Shown: positions 53,303 through 62,756, numbered from the stretch's first letter. The stretch is 64,000 bases of DNA from Marinoscillum sp. 108 (GCF_902506655.1 NZ_LR734817.1:399667-463666), one strand, 5' to 3'. The notes: generated from the sequence alone by a model not told the origin. Program-made: numbers and translations.

Positions 53303-54019
53303 TCAATCTTCTTCCTCGGGAGCAGGGGGTGCCTCGGGCAGTTGATCCAGGTCCATACCTGCCGCATAGCGCTTTAGAGTAGCTTCCTCCAGGCCATTTC
53401 CACTGATGGTGATCAGAAACCGCCCATTCACCACCAGAGCCAGGTTCGTTTCGTTGCTGTCGTAATTAGCCGAATACCAGCCAGGATTACCGTTTACTTC
53501 TATCGATCTCATCACACCGTCCGTAGACTCATGTTCGTACTGATTGGCATAGAGTCCGAGCAATGAAGCCGTTTGGGCATAATCGAAAATGCTGGCCTTG
53601 AGTTCTTCGTCACCCTTGCTGTATGACTTGCTACCGAAACTATATCGGTACTCCCCATACCGGGTGGTAGAGCCTTCTGGCTTTTCAGCAATGCGGTAAT
53701 CTCCCAGCTCATCTGGTAGAAAATTGATCAAATCACGAAAACCCACCACTTCTGAGGGGCTCATGGTTCCATAATTTACTGATTCTCTCCGGTAGCCTCC
53801 AAGCGGATCAGAGCTATCGGAAGGCTCGTAAGTATCCAATACTTCATCATCTGTATTGGTATTGGTGTCGTCCGATTGGTTCTTGTTTTTATCTCCAAAA
53901 AGGAATTTATCAATCTCCTGATTGGCTTTTTTAGATAATTTTTCCTTGAGTTGTATTTGTGCAAAAACGGTATTGACCATTGTAAAGGTCAAGAAGAATA
54001 AAGTAGTGAGTAGTTTCAT
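53303..54019 (-). CDS. Exported acidic protein of unknown function
   Basis: 238 residues with signal peptide MKLLTTLFFLTFTMVNTVFA. A low-complexity Asp/Asn/Thr segment (about 45-75, KNKNQSDDTNTNTDDEV) precedes a folded part with 'NFLPDELGDYRIAEKPEG' and 'TNLALVVNGRFLITISGNGL'. The acidic C terminus ends PAPEEED. Likely periplasmic; no family recognised. Confidence 0.68.
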   Translation of the reverse strand: MKLLTTLFFLTFTMVNTVFAQIQLKEKLSKKANQEIDKFLFGDKNKNQSDDTNTNTDDEVLDTYEPSDSSDPLGGYRRESVNYGTMSPSEVVGFRDLINFLPDELGDYRIAEKPEGSTTRYGEYRYSFGSKSYSKGDEELKASIFDYAQTASLLGLYANQYEHESTDGVMRSIEVNGNPGWYSANYDSNETNLALVVNGRFLITISGNGLEEATLKRYAAGMDLDQLPEAPPAPEEED

Positions 54020-54083
54020 ATTTTAGGCTATAAAAGTTACAGCCGCAAATATGAATATTTTCATGGAAAATATGAATATAAGA

Positions 54084-54110
54084 AAAAAGGCCACGCTATG
54101 GTGGCCTCTT
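54084..54110 (-). terminator. Terminator after ahpC
   Basis: Stem AGGCCAC/GTGGCCT, followed on the minus strand by six T. Confidence 0.8.
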
Positions 54111-54136
54111 CTCAGTACTGGATATTTAACTATTTC

Positions 54137-54766
54137 TTAGTGTGACGCCAGGTAAGAAGACACTCCGTCTCTTGTAGCCTGCATCGCATCTTTTCCTTCT
54201 TCCCAGTTAGCAGGACATACTTCTCCATGCTTCTCCACATGCTGCCATGCATCCACTATTCTGAGCATTTCGTCGATGTTTCTACCCAATGGAAGGTCGT
54301 TGATAGTCTCATGTCTCACCACACCGGTTTTGTCGATGAAGAATGTACCACGATATGCTACAGGTGCTCCTTCAAACACCAACTGACCTTCATCGTTGTA
54401 GTTCCAGTCTCCAGCCAATACACCGTAGTTATTAGCTACTGTTTTTGAACTATCCGCTACCAATGGATAAGTTACACCTGCAATTCCACCTTTGTCACGG
54501 TCTGTCATCAACCACGCCAGGTGAGTCTCTTCTGTGTCACATGACGCTCCCACTACCTGCACGCCTCTTTTCTCAAACTCAGCGAGCTTTTCCTGAAAAG
54601 CATGAATCTCTGTAGGACATACAAAAGTGAAGTCCTTAGGATAGAAAAAGAACATCACTTCTTTCTTCCCTACAAATTCTTCCAGTGAGAAATTTTCTAC
54701 GATTTCCTCTCCGTTGATTACTGCCGGAGCATTAAATAAAGGCGCTTTTTTACCTACTAATGACAT
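54137..54766 (-). CDS. ahpC: 2-Cys peroxiredoxin (AhpC type)
   Basis: 209 residues. Reduces hydrogen peroxide and organic peroxides. Peroxidatic Cys lies in FYPKDFTFVCPTEIHAF (about 50) and the resolving Cys in HGEVCPANWEEG (about 184). Both are the conserved AhpC residues. It follows the perR-like gene after 24 bases plus the alternative start region, so perR and ahpC form an operon. Terminator downstream. Confidence 0.96.
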   Translation of the reverse strand: MSLVGKKAPLFNAPAVINGEEIVENFSLEEFVGKKEVMFFFYPKDFTFVCPTEIHAFQEKLAEFEKRGVQVVGASCDTEETHLAWLMTDRDKGGIAGVTYPLVADSSKTVANNYGVLAGDWNYNDEGQLVFEGAPVAYRGTFFIDKTGVVRHETINDLPLGRNIDEMLRIVDAWQHVEKHGEVCPANWEEGKDAMQATRDGVSSYLASH

Positions 54767-54790
54767 AATTGTTGATTTGTCTTTTATGAT

Positions 54791-55237
54791 TTATAAAATT
54801 GTTACTTGTTGATCTGGGTCAGCCTTTTCTCCGTTAATCTGGAGCTTGATGTCCGTAATCTTGAAATTGCCAACCTGCTTTTTATCGAAATAATCCCGGA
54901 TCAGTTCATTCAGCTTTGGGTCGTGATAGTCTTGAATCTCCTCAGTATTCACGCTGTAGATATGGCTATGAGGCTCCAGGTTCGCGTCATATCGTTTGGT
55001 TCCACTTCTGGTAGCCACACGATAGGCCAGATTGGCCTCCACCAACTTCTCCAGGATCCTATGGACACTACCCAGCGAGATGCTCGGATTCTGCTCCCTG
55101 ATTTTCTCATGAAGCTGCTCTGCACTGGGGTGCTCATCCTTCGTCAGCTCATGCAGTACGGCTATTCTGGGATGTGTGGCTTTTAAGCCCGACTCCACCA
55201 AAAGTTCCTTTATTCGCTGATATGAATTGCTAATCAC
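54791..55237 (-). CDS. perR: Fur/PerR family transcriptional repressor
   Basis: 148 residues from GTG 55237, which gives MISNSYQRIKELLVES, the family's normal opening; an upstream TTG (55285) would add unlikely residues. Winged-helix DNA-binding part about 8-85 (GLKATHPRIAVLHEL and SISLGSVHRILEKLVEANL). C-terminal metal and dimer domain includes EPHSHIYSVNTEEIQDY. The HSHIY site holds the regulatory metal histidines; the CxxC zinc pair of classic Fur is not seen. PerR rather than Fur is favoured by the ahpC gene next to it. It probably represses the perR-ahpC operon. Confidence 0.9.
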   Translation of the reverse strand: MISNSYQRIKELLVESGLKATHPRIAVLHELTKDEHPSAEQLHEKIREQNPSISLGSVHRILEKLVEANLAYRVATRSGTKRYDANLEPHSHIYSVNTEEIQDYHDPKLNELIRDYFDKKQVGNFKITDIKLQINGEKADPDQQVTIL

Positions 55238-55244
55238 TTTTAAA

Positions 55245-55259
55245 TGAGAATTATTCCTA
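55245..55259. promoter_or_regulatory. Candidate PerR/Fur-type operator
   Basis: TGAGAATTATTCCTA, an imperfect 7-1-7 repeat similar to the Fur/Per consensus TGATAATNATTATCA (about ten of fourteen informative positions match). It lies 8-22 bases upstream of the GTG start of the perR-like gene. This fits autoregulation; a chance match cannot be excluded. Confidence 0.3.
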
Positions 55260-55391
55260 TTTGAGTGCGAAGTTAAAACAACCAACCGAACTGCCCAAAA
55301 ATTTCTGAAAAGAATACCGAGAATACGGTATATGGTGCGGTCTCCGAGTTAATTACCTTTGAGGTCAATGAAAATAACAGGTATTTATCCC

Positions 55392-55399
55392 TATTTTTG
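55392..55399 (+). promoter_or_regulatory. Candidate -7 element of lipoprotein / DUF6588 genes
   Basis: TATTTTTG is an exact TAnnTTTG match, 25 bases before the ATG at 55425. It supports that start over an ATG at 55359. Confidence 0.35.
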
Positions 55400-55424
55400 T
55401 TTTAAACTCAAACAAACAATTACA

Positions 55425-55976
55425 ATGAGAAATTATATTTCTATCGCTGCTCTGGCCTTTCTGGCCTTCTCCTGTGGAGAAGCCGGAGTTGGTTTCAATA
55501 TTGGAAAGGAATTCCCTGTATCTATTCCGGTGGACTTACCAAATGGTACTCCCGAATTGATTGGAACTATACCTGGTGATCCGCCTCCAGTTAAAAGATC
55601 TGAAGAATATTCACTGGCAGGAGCCGGATACGACGATCTGGATGCTCTGGATGCAGTAGAAGTGATTGGTTTATCCTTTGAAATCACAGGTGTTGACGAT
55701 TTCGAAAAATTTGATTTGGATGGTATTGAAATCGATTTGGTTGCTCAATCAGGAGCCACCATAGCACAAATCTCTGTGACCACTCCTCAACTGTCAAATG
55801 TTACCAAAACTTCAATCTCCAATTCAGCAGGTCTTGCTGCGCTGGAATCGGCACTTGCTAATCAGGAAGACATCACCACGGATGTAATCTTCGACTTTGG
55901 CGAAGTACCTAACGAAGATGTTAATTTTGAATTCGTGCTGTACTTTGATGTAGTAGCCAAAGTAAGAGACCTATAA
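55425..55976 (+). CDS. Lipoprotein of unknown function
   Basis: 183 residues from ATG 55425. Lipobox AFLAFSCGE marks a lipid-attached Cys (about 15). The mature protein is rich in beta strands and in Asp/Gly ('VEVIGLSFEITGVDDFEKFDLD', 'FGEVPNEDVNFEFVLYFDVV'), similar to small envelope proteins of Bacteroidota; no family name. It is followed after 26 bases by the DUF6588 gene, probably in one operon. Confidence 0.75.
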   Translation: MRNYISIAALAFLAFSCGEAGVGFNIGKEFPVSIPVDLPNGTPELIGTIPGDPPPVKRSEEYSLAGAGYDDLDALDAVEVIGLSFEITGVDDFEKFDLDGIEIDLVAQSGATIAQISVTTPQLSNVTKTSISNSAGLAALESALANQEDITTDVIFDFGEVPNEDVNFEFVLYFDVVAKVRDL

Positions 55977-56002
55977 TCCGCCTAACCGATAACTTTAGAA
56001 TC

Positions 56003-57004
56003 ATGAAAAAAATCATACTAATATTTATTCTTGGAGCATTCATTACATCCTCCAATGCTCAGGATTTGGATAAATTTCTTGAAGGAGGTGCTGAGAATGG
56101 AGAAAAACTCTTGGAAGGATACCTGGAACCGGCTTTCGTTGGTTTCGGATATGCCCTGAACAGCGGCTGGTATAACACTGGAAAACCTCACAAGGTGGCT
56201 GGATTTGACCTCACGATCAACGCCAACCTTGCTTATGTACCACAGGATGCGCAATTTTTCAAGATCAATCCTGCTGACTACAACAACATGACCACAGCAC
56301 CTGCTGAGAATGGTCAGACAAGCTATCCTACTATCATGGGGCCTAATCTGGAAGCTGATGACATCCCTTATTTGGTTTTCGACGAAGGTACAGAAGATGA
56401 AATTCGCATCACTGCACCTACCGGACTGGGTATGGAAGAAAGCCTTGGTAGCAATTTCGTTCCGGCTCCTTCTGTACAGATTGGAATTGGCCTGATCAAA
56501 AATACCGAGCTAAAGCTTAGGTTGTTGCCAGAGCAGACATTCGGTGATCCAGGTGAACAATTCACGACCAAAATGTTCGGTCTTGGGGTACTTCACGATG
56601 TAAAGCAGTGGATCCCGGGAATCAAAAATCTCCCGTTTGATCTTTCTGGATTCTTCGCGTTCAACACCATGAAAAACTCGATGGAAATCAACGCTGATGT
56701 ACCAGATCAAATTGGTGAGTTCAATGTATCCGGTACTACGCTCCAGGGTATCATCTCCAAAAAACTATCAGTCCTTACTGTGTACGGAGGTGTGGGCTTC
56801 TCCACCAGCAAGGTAAACTTTAAGATGAAGGGAACTTACGACGGTATACCTGAAGTAGACCCAATCGACATTGAGTATAAAAATGGTGGCTTGAGGGCCA
56901 ATGTGGGAGCACGTTTGAAGCTGTTAATCTTCACCTTCCATGCAGAATACGCCGTGCAGAAGTACAACACGCTTACTGCCGGGTTTGGAATCAGTATCAG
57001 ATAA
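56003..57004 (+). CDS. DUF6588 family outer-membrane protein
   Basis: 333 residues. Signal peptide MKKIILIFILGAFITSSNA. DUF6588 pattern: 'LDKFLEGGAENGEKLLEGYLEPAFVGFGYALNSGWYNT', a run of barrel-like strands, and the C-terminal aromatic-ending strand 'YNTLTAGFGISIR'. Likely an outer-membrane barrel of unknown function. Paired with the lipoprotein upstream. Strong terminator after. Confidence 0.88.
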   Translation: MKKIILIFILGAFITSSNAQDLDKFLEGGAENGEKLLEGYLEPAFVGFGYALNSGWYNTGKPHKVAGFDLTINANLAYVPQDAQFFKINPADYNNMTTAPAENGQTSYPTIMGPNLEADDIPYLVFDEGTEDEIRITAPTGLGMEESLGSNFVPAPSVQIGIGLIKNTELKLRLLPEQTFGDPGEQFTTKMFGLGVLHDVKQWIPGIKNLPFDLSGFFAFNTMKNSMEINADVPDQIGEFNVSGTTLQGIISKKLSVLTVYGGVGFSTSKVNFKMKGTYDGIPEVDPIDIEYKNGGLRANVGARLKLLIFTFHAEYAVQKYNTLTAGFGISIR

Positions 57005-57025
57005 TATTCAGAAAACTTCTTTTTA

Positions 57026-57053
57026 GAAAAAGCGGGCTTTAGTCCGCTTTTTT
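57026..57053 (+). terminator. Terminator after DUF6588 gene
   Basis: Stem AAAGCGG/CCGCTTT with a T run on the plus strand. Confidence 0.85.
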
Positions 57054-57069
57054 TATGTTTACCCGTTCC

Positions 57070-58971
57070 ATGAGAACTCTCCTGCTACTCATCGTATTGC
57101 TCACCTCAGTAAAGGCCCTGGCCTTTACTGATACTGTGCGGGTTTCAAAAAACGAGATTCTCATCCTGAGAGATACCATTTTCGCCCCCGACAAAGACAC
57201 CGTATACTTCGTGGACGCTGAAAAATATCGGGTCAGAAGCAACCCCTATAAGTCTTCTCAAGACTTCTATCAAAAAATGCGAGAGAAAACCGGGCAAAAT
57301 AAAGTGACGGCTCAGCTATTTGATCTGCTATATGTAAGTCCCAACGCCAGATCCGAACTGGCTCCTTCTAAAAACAGTCGTACCTCCAACACGCCTTTTA
57401 TGCCTTATGAGGGTATGCGGATCCGAAACATACGGATAAAACACATCGACCTGCTGGAAGGAAGCGTCAATGATACCTTGCGGCAAGCGTCCTCCCCACT
57501 GAGTATCATGGTCAATAAGGTCCACATAAACACCTGGAACACCGTGATCAGAAATAACCTGCTGATTGATAAAAACGAAGAGATAGACCCCTATCTGATG
57601 GCGGACAATGAACGAATCCTCAGGCGCCTGCGCTTCATTGAAGACGTAAGAATATATGTGAGACCCCTTCCAGATGGCTACGCAGAAGTGATCGTAGCGG
57701 TAAAAGACCGCTTTTCCTGGGGTACCGCTCTCAACATCACTGATTTCGATGAATTTAACCTGGCCCTCTTCAACAGGAACATAGCTGGCTGGGGTAAGTA
57801 CGCATCAGCTACCTGGTTTTTTGATACCCAGAGCATTCCGGCATCCGGCTATGAAATACGCACGGGTGGTCAAAACATTGACAAGGCCATCACCAACTGG
57901 GAGCTCAATCATACCAATATCGGGGATAGGGAGTCCTGGGGCATAGACCTCCAGAAGGAATTTGTGGCACCGGGGATTAAGTACGGCGGGGGCCTGGACA
58001 TCCGCACCATCCGAGACTCCACCATAACCCTGGATGGTGAAGAGTCTGACCACCAATACTACCACCTCCACTACCAGGATTTTTGGGCGGGGCGGTCATT
58101 TGCCCTACCCTCCAGTTACGAACGCAAAAACCTGATCGTAGCGGCCCGATTACTCAATAACTCCTTCGCCAGCCGACCGTTTGTCGCTGTGGACAGTAAC
58201 TTTCTCTACTACAACCGGAAACTTTTAATGGGCGAAGTGAGTCTCTCCAGCCGGAAATTTCTCAAAAGCAACTACATAGCGGCATTCGGTATCTCAGAGG
58301 ATATCCCACTAGGCTACAGGGTTTCATTCATTACCGGCCGTGATTTCAATGAATTTTACCAGCAAAATTATCTCGGATTCCAGCTTTTCTGGAGTTCCTA
58401 TATCAAGAATTTCGGGTACCTCCTGCTCAATCAGGAAATAGGCGCTTTTGACCGAACAGGGATCAATGAAGGCGTGGTGAAAATAAGGGCCAGTTACTTC
58501 AGCCCTTTGCTCTCCTCTGGCAGGTACCATATTCGGAATTTCATGAAAATGTCCTTCACCAAGGGAATCGATCAGCCCCCGCAGGAAACCATCTCCCTGG
58601 AAGGCAGAATCAGGGATATCGAAGGAGAACGCATTTCGGGCAACAACATTCTTGCGCTTGGTGTGGAGTCCATTCTATTCACACCCTGGTATTTCTATGG
58701 ATTTAGATTTGCTCCGTTTTTTTATTACAACGTGGGCGAGGTTTGGGACTACAGGCCTAATCAAAAAACAAGCTATGGCTATCAGGGTGCAGGTGGTGGG
58801 ATCAGGATCAGAAACGAAAGTTTGGTATTCAACACACTAGAGGTGAGGTTGACACATTTCCCTAAAAGCCCCCCGGGAGCCAAGAAAACAGTGTTTTCAC
58901 TATCCACCTCTATTCCCATCTCGTTTGACAACATCTTCAAATACAAGCCGGCGCTGATTCCCTACCGGTAA
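57070..58971 (+). CDS. BamA/TamA-superfamily outer-membrane protein with POTRA-like domains
   Basis: 633 residues from ATG 57070; an ATG at 57055 would start at the end of a terminator and is less likely. Signal peptide MRTLLLLIVLLTSVKALA. A periplasmic part (about 120-225) has POTRA-like segments (GMRIRNIRIKHIDLLEG, ERILRRLRFIEDVRIYVRPL). The remainder (about 225-633) is a beta barrel of the surface-antigen type, ending 'SISFDNIFKYKPALIPYR'. It may help assemble or export outer-membrane proteins or lipids; it is not the essential BamA itself, which is longer. Single gene. Confidence 0.82.
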   Translation: MRTLLLLIVLLTSVKALAFTDTVRVSKNEILILRDTIFAPDKDTVYFVDAEKYRVRSNPYKSSQDFYQKMREKTGQNKVTAQLFDLLYVSPNARSELAPSKNSRTSNTPFMPYEGMRIRNIRIKHIDLLEGSVNDTLRQASSPLSIMVNKVHINTWNTVIRNNLLIDKNEEIDPYLMADNERILRRLRFIEDVRIYVRPLPDGYAEVIVAVKDRFSWGTALNITDFDEFNLALFNRNIAGWGKYASATWFFDTQSIPASGYEIRTGGQNIDKAITNWELNHTNIGDRESWGIDLQKEFVAPGIKYGGGLDIRTIRDSTITLDGEESDHQYYHLHYQDFWAGRSFALPSSYERKNLIVAARLLNNSFASRPFVAVDSNFLYYNRKLLMGEVSLSSRKFLKSNYIAAFGISEDIPLGYRVSFITGRDFNEFYQQNYLGFQLFWSSYIKNFGYLLLNQEIGAFDRTGINEGVVKIRASYFSPLLSSGRYHIRNFMKMSFTKGIDQPPQETISLEGRIRDIEGERISGNNILALGVESILFTPWYFYGFRFAPFFYYNVGEVWDYRPNQKTSYGYQGAGGGIRIRNESLVFNTLEVRLTHFPKSPPGAKKTVFSLSTSIPISFDNIFKYKPALIPYR

Positions 58972-58979
58972 AAAAGAAA

Positions 58980-59006
58980 AGTCCCGATAAAATCGGGACT
59001 CTTCAA
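58980..59006 (+). terminator. Terminator after BamA-like gene
   Basis: Stem GTCCCGAT/ATCGGGAC. The arms TCCCGAT/ATCGGGA are the same as in the palindrome inside the tRNA-Leu remnant at 5231-5248. Confidence 0.75.
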
Positions 59007-59097
59007 AGATGTCAAACAGGTGTATGAATATAAAATTTGTGTTATGCATTCGTATATACTTTATCTTTATAAAAGGTAACCAACCCAGAATAAAAAA

Positions 59098-59568
59098 ATG
59101 TTAAATATTCTTTTTGTCTGTTTAGGTAACATCTGCAGGTCCCCTTTGGCCGAAGCTATTTTCAATCAGAAAGTAAAAGAGCGCGGACTAAATCAATCGA
59201 TCAAAGCTGATTCTGCAGGTACTGCCAGCTATCACATCGGTGAAGACCCTGACTCCCGCAGCATACAAGTAGCGGTGAAGCATGGTGTTCCTATCGTGCA
59301 CAAAGGGCGACAGTATCATTTCAAAGACGCTGCTACTTTTGATTATATCCTGGCTATGGATGCCTCCAACCATCGTGACATTATTCACGCCACATCAGAT
59401 CGCCCTGAGGGCTTGTTTCTGATGCGTGACTTTGACCCAGAAGGCCAAGGCGGGGACGTACCTGACCCCTACTATGGTGGTGAAGATGGTTTCGAGAAGG
59501 TTTTCCAGATACTTGATCGTTCGATAGATGCTTTTTTGGACTTCCTTGTGGAAAAACACCATCTCTAA
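59098..59568 (+). CDS. Low-molecular-weight protein-tyrosine-phosphatase-like enzyme
   Basis: 156 residues. Catalytic loop VCLGNICRSP (CX5R, Cys7 and Arg13) and the general acid in VPDPYYGGEDGF. Substrate in this setting may not be phosphotyrosine: the gene precedes a fructosamine-kinase-family gene by two bases. In several bacteria such paired phosphatases remove phosphate from ribulosamine 5-phosphates, complementing the kinase. That role here is inference from position. Cytosolic. Start ATG 59098. Confidence 0.94.
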   Translation: MLNILFVCLGNICRSPLAEAIFNQKVKERGLNQSIKADSAGTASYHIGEDPDSRSIQVAVKHGVPIVHKGRQYHFKDAATFDYILAMDASNHRDIIHATSDRPEGLFLMRDFDPEGQGGDVPDPYYGGEDGFEKVFQILDRSIDAFLDFLVEKHHL

Positions 59569-59570
59569 CC

Positions 59571-60443
59571 ATGTCAGGGTCCGAAAACCTCTTTCTGGCA
59601 GCAGTTCTCTTTCAATCCACAGGAACAAACCACCTCATCAGAGAAATACGACCCATCTCTGGCGGTGACATTAACGAAGCCCTGAAAGTAACCACTGACC
59701 AACATACCTACTTCGTGAAATGGAATACCTATTCGGAAAATCTGTTTGAAAGGGAATTGCACGGCCTATCCCTCCTCCGGGAGTGCGGGTGTGTGGGTGT
59801 ACCGCAAGCCTATAAACATGGCCAGATCGGCGATCGCAGGTATTTGGTATTGGAGTACCTCCACCCGGCTCCTCAAAAGGATCATTTCTGGGAGAGCTTT
59901 GGCCAAGCCATCGCCAGGCTGCATCAGCATACGGCAGACTACTATGGCCTGGATCATGACAACCACATCGGGCGACTTCCTCAGAAGAATCAACCCACTT
60001 CCGATTGGATTGATTTCTTTATTGAAAACCGCCTGGAGGTACAAATTCGGCTGGCACACGAAAAAGGTTTGATTACCACGGACCTCCTTGAGAGCTTTGA
60101 GAAATTATATGGACAGTTGGAAAGCCTTATTCCCACAGAGCCAGCTTCTTTGCTCCATGGTGATTTGTGGGGTGGGAATTTCATGTCGGGACCAGGCGGA
60201 GAGCCCTACATCTACGACCCGGCAGTCTATTATGGCCACCGTGAAATGGACCTGGCATTTACACGGCTTTTTGGTGGGTTCGAACCCGCCTTTTACGAAG
60301 CGTATGACCAGCAGTATCCCCTGGAGCCAGGATTCGAAGAACGGGCTGACCTGTACAATCTGTATCCTATGTTGGTGCATGTGAACCTTTTTGGCCCCTC
60401 CTACCTCACTGGTATCCGACGTACGCTTAAACTTTTTCTATAG
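59571..60443 (+). CDS. Fructosamine/ribulosamine 3-kinase family protein
   Basis: 290 residues, protein-kinase-like fold. Phosphorylates sugar adducts on lysine so that they break down (protein deglycation). Typical pieces: 'ISGGDINEALKVTTDQHTYFVKWN', catalytic HGDLWGGNFM (about 196-205, Asp base), and DPAVYYGHREMDLAFTRLFGGF with the metal Asp. Bacterial members mostly act on ribulosamines. Starts 2 bases after the LMW-PTP stop, so they form one unit. Ends with a 17-base overlap with the convergent aspartate kinase gene. Confidence 0.93.
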   Translation: MSGSENLFLAAVLFQSTGTNHLIREIRPISGGDINEALKVTTDQHTYFVKWNTYSENLFERELHGLSLLRECGCVGVPQAYKHGQIGDRRYLVLEYLHPAPQKDHFWESFGQAIARLHQHTADYYGLDHDNHIGRLPQKNQPTSDWIDFFIENRLEVQIRLAHEKGLITTDLLESFEKLYGQLESLIPTEPASLLHGDLWGGNFMSGPGGEPYIYDPAVYYGHREMDLAFTRLFGGFEPAFYEAYDQQYPLEPGFEERADLYNLYPMLVHVNLFGPSYLTGIRRTLKLFL

Positions 60444-61677
60444 GGCGGTAAAGTACCTGATAATTGTTTCTGGTCTTTTGCTCCAAAATCACCTCTGTGG
60501 TTTCAGGCAAAAAACTAAATGAACCTTCCTGATAGTTTTTAATCGTAGCTAGCTGCAGTCCTTCATTATAGAGCAGCTGAAAGTCTCGCTGTAGAAAATC
60601 CCTCAGCCCATCCAGCTTGTCCTTTTGATAATCCATGCAAAAGGTAAATGTAAGGGCTGAGCTGTGCATCAGGTTTATCTTAATATTGGCATGATCCATC
60701 GCCTGAAAGATTTTCACCAGCTTTTTTTCGTCCATGAAACTGTTGTCTTTCACCCTGAGTGTGACCAGTAACTGATTTTCCTTAAAGACAAAACAATGCT
60801 TAGTGGTGGTCTTTTCCTGCTCCGAAATTCTGGTGCCTTTGCCTGATGGCTCCAGAAAAGAGCGCACAAAAAGAGGAATATTTCGCTGGGCCAGCGGTCT
60901 GATGGTTTTGGGATGAATCACCTTGGCTCCATAGTAAGTCAACTCGGTCACCTCCTGAAATGACAACTCATCGAAGAGCTCCGCCGAAGGGAATCGCTTT
61001 GGGTCTGCATTGAGTAGTCCCGGCACATCTTTCCAAACAGTGAGGCTCTCTGCCTTCAGACAGTAGGCGAAAATAGCGCCGGTATAGTCAGATCCCTCTC
61101 GCCCGAGCGTGGTAGATTTTCCCGTGAGGTCTGAACCGATAAAACCCTGTGTGATCACAGGACCTTTTTTTAGTAACTCAGGAATCTCTCGCTCTATAAA
61201 ATGCTCAGTGAGTTGCCACTCCACATTGGCCTCTGTGAAAATGCTGTTCGTTTTCACATATTTTCGAGCATCCGTCCAGGAACATTCCATTTGGCTCTGC
61301 AGCTGATGGTAAACAATGGAAGTAGACAACAACTCACCGTATGGGATCACACTGTCGTAAAACTGCCCCCAGGATGCTGTGCGATTTTCCAGAGATCTTT
61401 CCAGCTGAATGAGCCAATTGTTCACGTCATCCGGCACCGTACCGAATAGCTCCTGAGAAAGGGACTGATGAGAAGAAATAAACTCCCTCAACCCTTCTTC
61501 ATAAGACTCCCCAGCAAATGCCTGTCTGGCAATATTTTCAAGTTGGTTGGTGGATTTTCCCATGGCCGAAACGACCACCACTAAGGGCCGATCCATGTAT
61601 TTTTTAACAATCTCCACCAGGTTTTTCACGCCCTGACCGTCCCTTACTGAAGCACCACCAAATTTGAAGATTCGCAT
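60427..61677 (-). CDS. lysC: Aspartate kinase
   Basis: 416 residues. First step of lysine, threonine and methionine synthesis: aspartate to aspartyl phosphate. N-terminal KFGGASVRDGQGV binds substrate; 'PVITQGFIGSDLTGKSTTLGREGSDYTGA' is the nucleotide loop region. Two ACT domains follow from about residue 300, the usual site of feedback inhibition by lysine. Monofunctional form (no homoserine dehydrogenase). Divergent from fbp by about 70 bases. Confidence 0.95.
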   Translation of the reverse strand: MRIFKFGGASVRDGQGVKNLVEIVKKYMDRPLVVVVSAMGKSTNQLENIARQAFAGESYEEGLREFISSHQSLSQELFGTVPDDVNNWLIQLERSLENRTASWGQFYDSVIPYGELLSTSIVYHQLQSQMECSWTDARKYVKTNSIFTEANVEWQLTEHFIEREIPELLKKGPVITQGFIGSDLTGKSTTLGREGSDYTGAIFAYCLKAESLTVWKDVPGLLNADPKRFPSAELFDELSFQEVTELTYYGAKVIHPKTIRPLAQRNIPLFVRSFLEPSGKGTRISEQEKTTTKHCFVFKENQLLVTLRVKDNSFMDEKKLVKIFQAMDHANIKINLMHSSALTFTFCMDYQKDKLDGLRDFLQRDFQLLYNEGLQLATIKNYQEGSFSFLPETTEVILEQKTRNNYQVLYRPIEKV

Positions 61678-61748
61678 CCTTGCAAACGATTTAAATGAAT
61701 AAAAAAGCCTATTTTTGCCAAATCGCTCAAAACGAATTGTACCAAAAG

Positions 61749-62753
61749 ATGAACAAAAATAGTTTAGGTCTTCCGATCGGCACTACACTTGACCGCTTTA
61801 TCAAAAAAAAGCAGGATGAATTTGAATTTGCCACGGGAGAACTCTCCCAATTGCTGCGGGATATTGCCCTTGCAGGAAAGATTATTAACCGTGAGGTCAA
61901 CAAGTCCGGGCTGCTGGATATCACCGGTGCCTATGGATCCAAAAACGTGCAGGGAGAAGACCAGCAAAAACTGGATGTGATTGCCAACATTCGATTTATC
62001 AGGGCACTCAGAAATGGCGGGCAGGTATGCGCTGTAGTGAGCGAAGAAGACGAGGAGATCGTTCATCTCAATCCACATTGCCGCTACATTGTAGCCATTG
62101 ATCCACTGGATGGCTCCTCTAATATCGATGTGAATGTGTCTATTGGTACTATATTTTCCATCTACCGACGCACCTCACCCATAGGAGGGCCTGTGACGGA
62201 AAAAGACATACTGCAGCCCGGCACCGAACAGGTGGCAGCAGGCTACATACTCTATGGCTCCTCTACCATGCTAGTGTACACCACCGGTCATGGAGTCAAT
62301 GGCTTTACCCTGGAGCCGTCGTTGGGAGAGTTCGTGCTCTCACACACCAACATGACATGCCCTGAAGATGGTGAGATCTATTCTATCAATGAGGGAAGCT
62401 TTCACCAGTTTGACAAGAGCATCCAGGACTACACCAACTGGTGTAAGGATCAGGGAATGACGGCCAGATATATTGGATCATTGGTAGCAGATTACCACAG
62501 AAATATGCTCAAAGGCGGAGTGTACCTCTACCCAAACACCAAAAAGGCACGCGAAGGGAAGTTACGTTTGCTATATGAGTGCAATGCCCTGGCTTTTATC
62601 GCTGAGCAAGCAGGAGGTATGGCCACTAATGGCTCCAAAAGGATATTGGAAATAGCGCCGACAACCTTTCATCAGAGAACCCCCTTCTATATAGGATCTA
62701 AAAACATGGTAGAAAAAGTGGTGGAGTTTGTAGCGGAAAAAGCAGAGGCCTAG
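61749..62753 (+). CDS. fbp: Class I fructose-1,6-bisphosphatase
   Basis: 334 residues from ATG 61749 ([18 protein letters not shown]); an ATG at 61695 would overlap the shared promoter region with lysC. Gluconeogenic enzyme hydrolysing fructose 1,6-bisphosphate. Metal site [11 protein letters not shown] and the family signature [12 protein letters not shown] are present, as is the [20 protein letters not shown] end. Cytosolic. Terminator follows. Confidence 0.95.
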   Translation: MNKNSLGLPIGTTLDRFIKKKQDEFEFATGELSQLLRDIALAGKIINREVNKSGLLDITGAYGSKNVQGEDQQKLDVIANIRFIRALRNGGQVCAVVSEEDEEIVHLNPHCRYIVAIDPLDGSSNIDVNVSIGTIFSIYRRTSPIGGPVTEKDILQPGTEQVAAGYILYGSSTMLVYTTGHGVNGFTLEPSLGEFVLSHTNMTCPEDGEIYSINEGSFHQFDKSIQDYTNWCKDQGMTARYIGSLVADYHRNMLKGGVYLYPNTKKAREGKLRLLYECNALAFIAEQAGGMATNGSKRILEIAPTTFHQRTPFYIGSKNMVEKVVEFVAEKAEA

Positions 62754-62756
62754 AAA

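Noticed and set aside
55359-55424. ATG at 55359 as start of the lipoprotein
   Set aside because: It would place residues before the signal peptide and run across an exact -7 promoter element.
57055-57069. ATG at 57055 as start of the BamA-like protein
   Set aside because: It begins two bases after a strong terminator; the ATG at 57070 directly starts a normal signal peptide.
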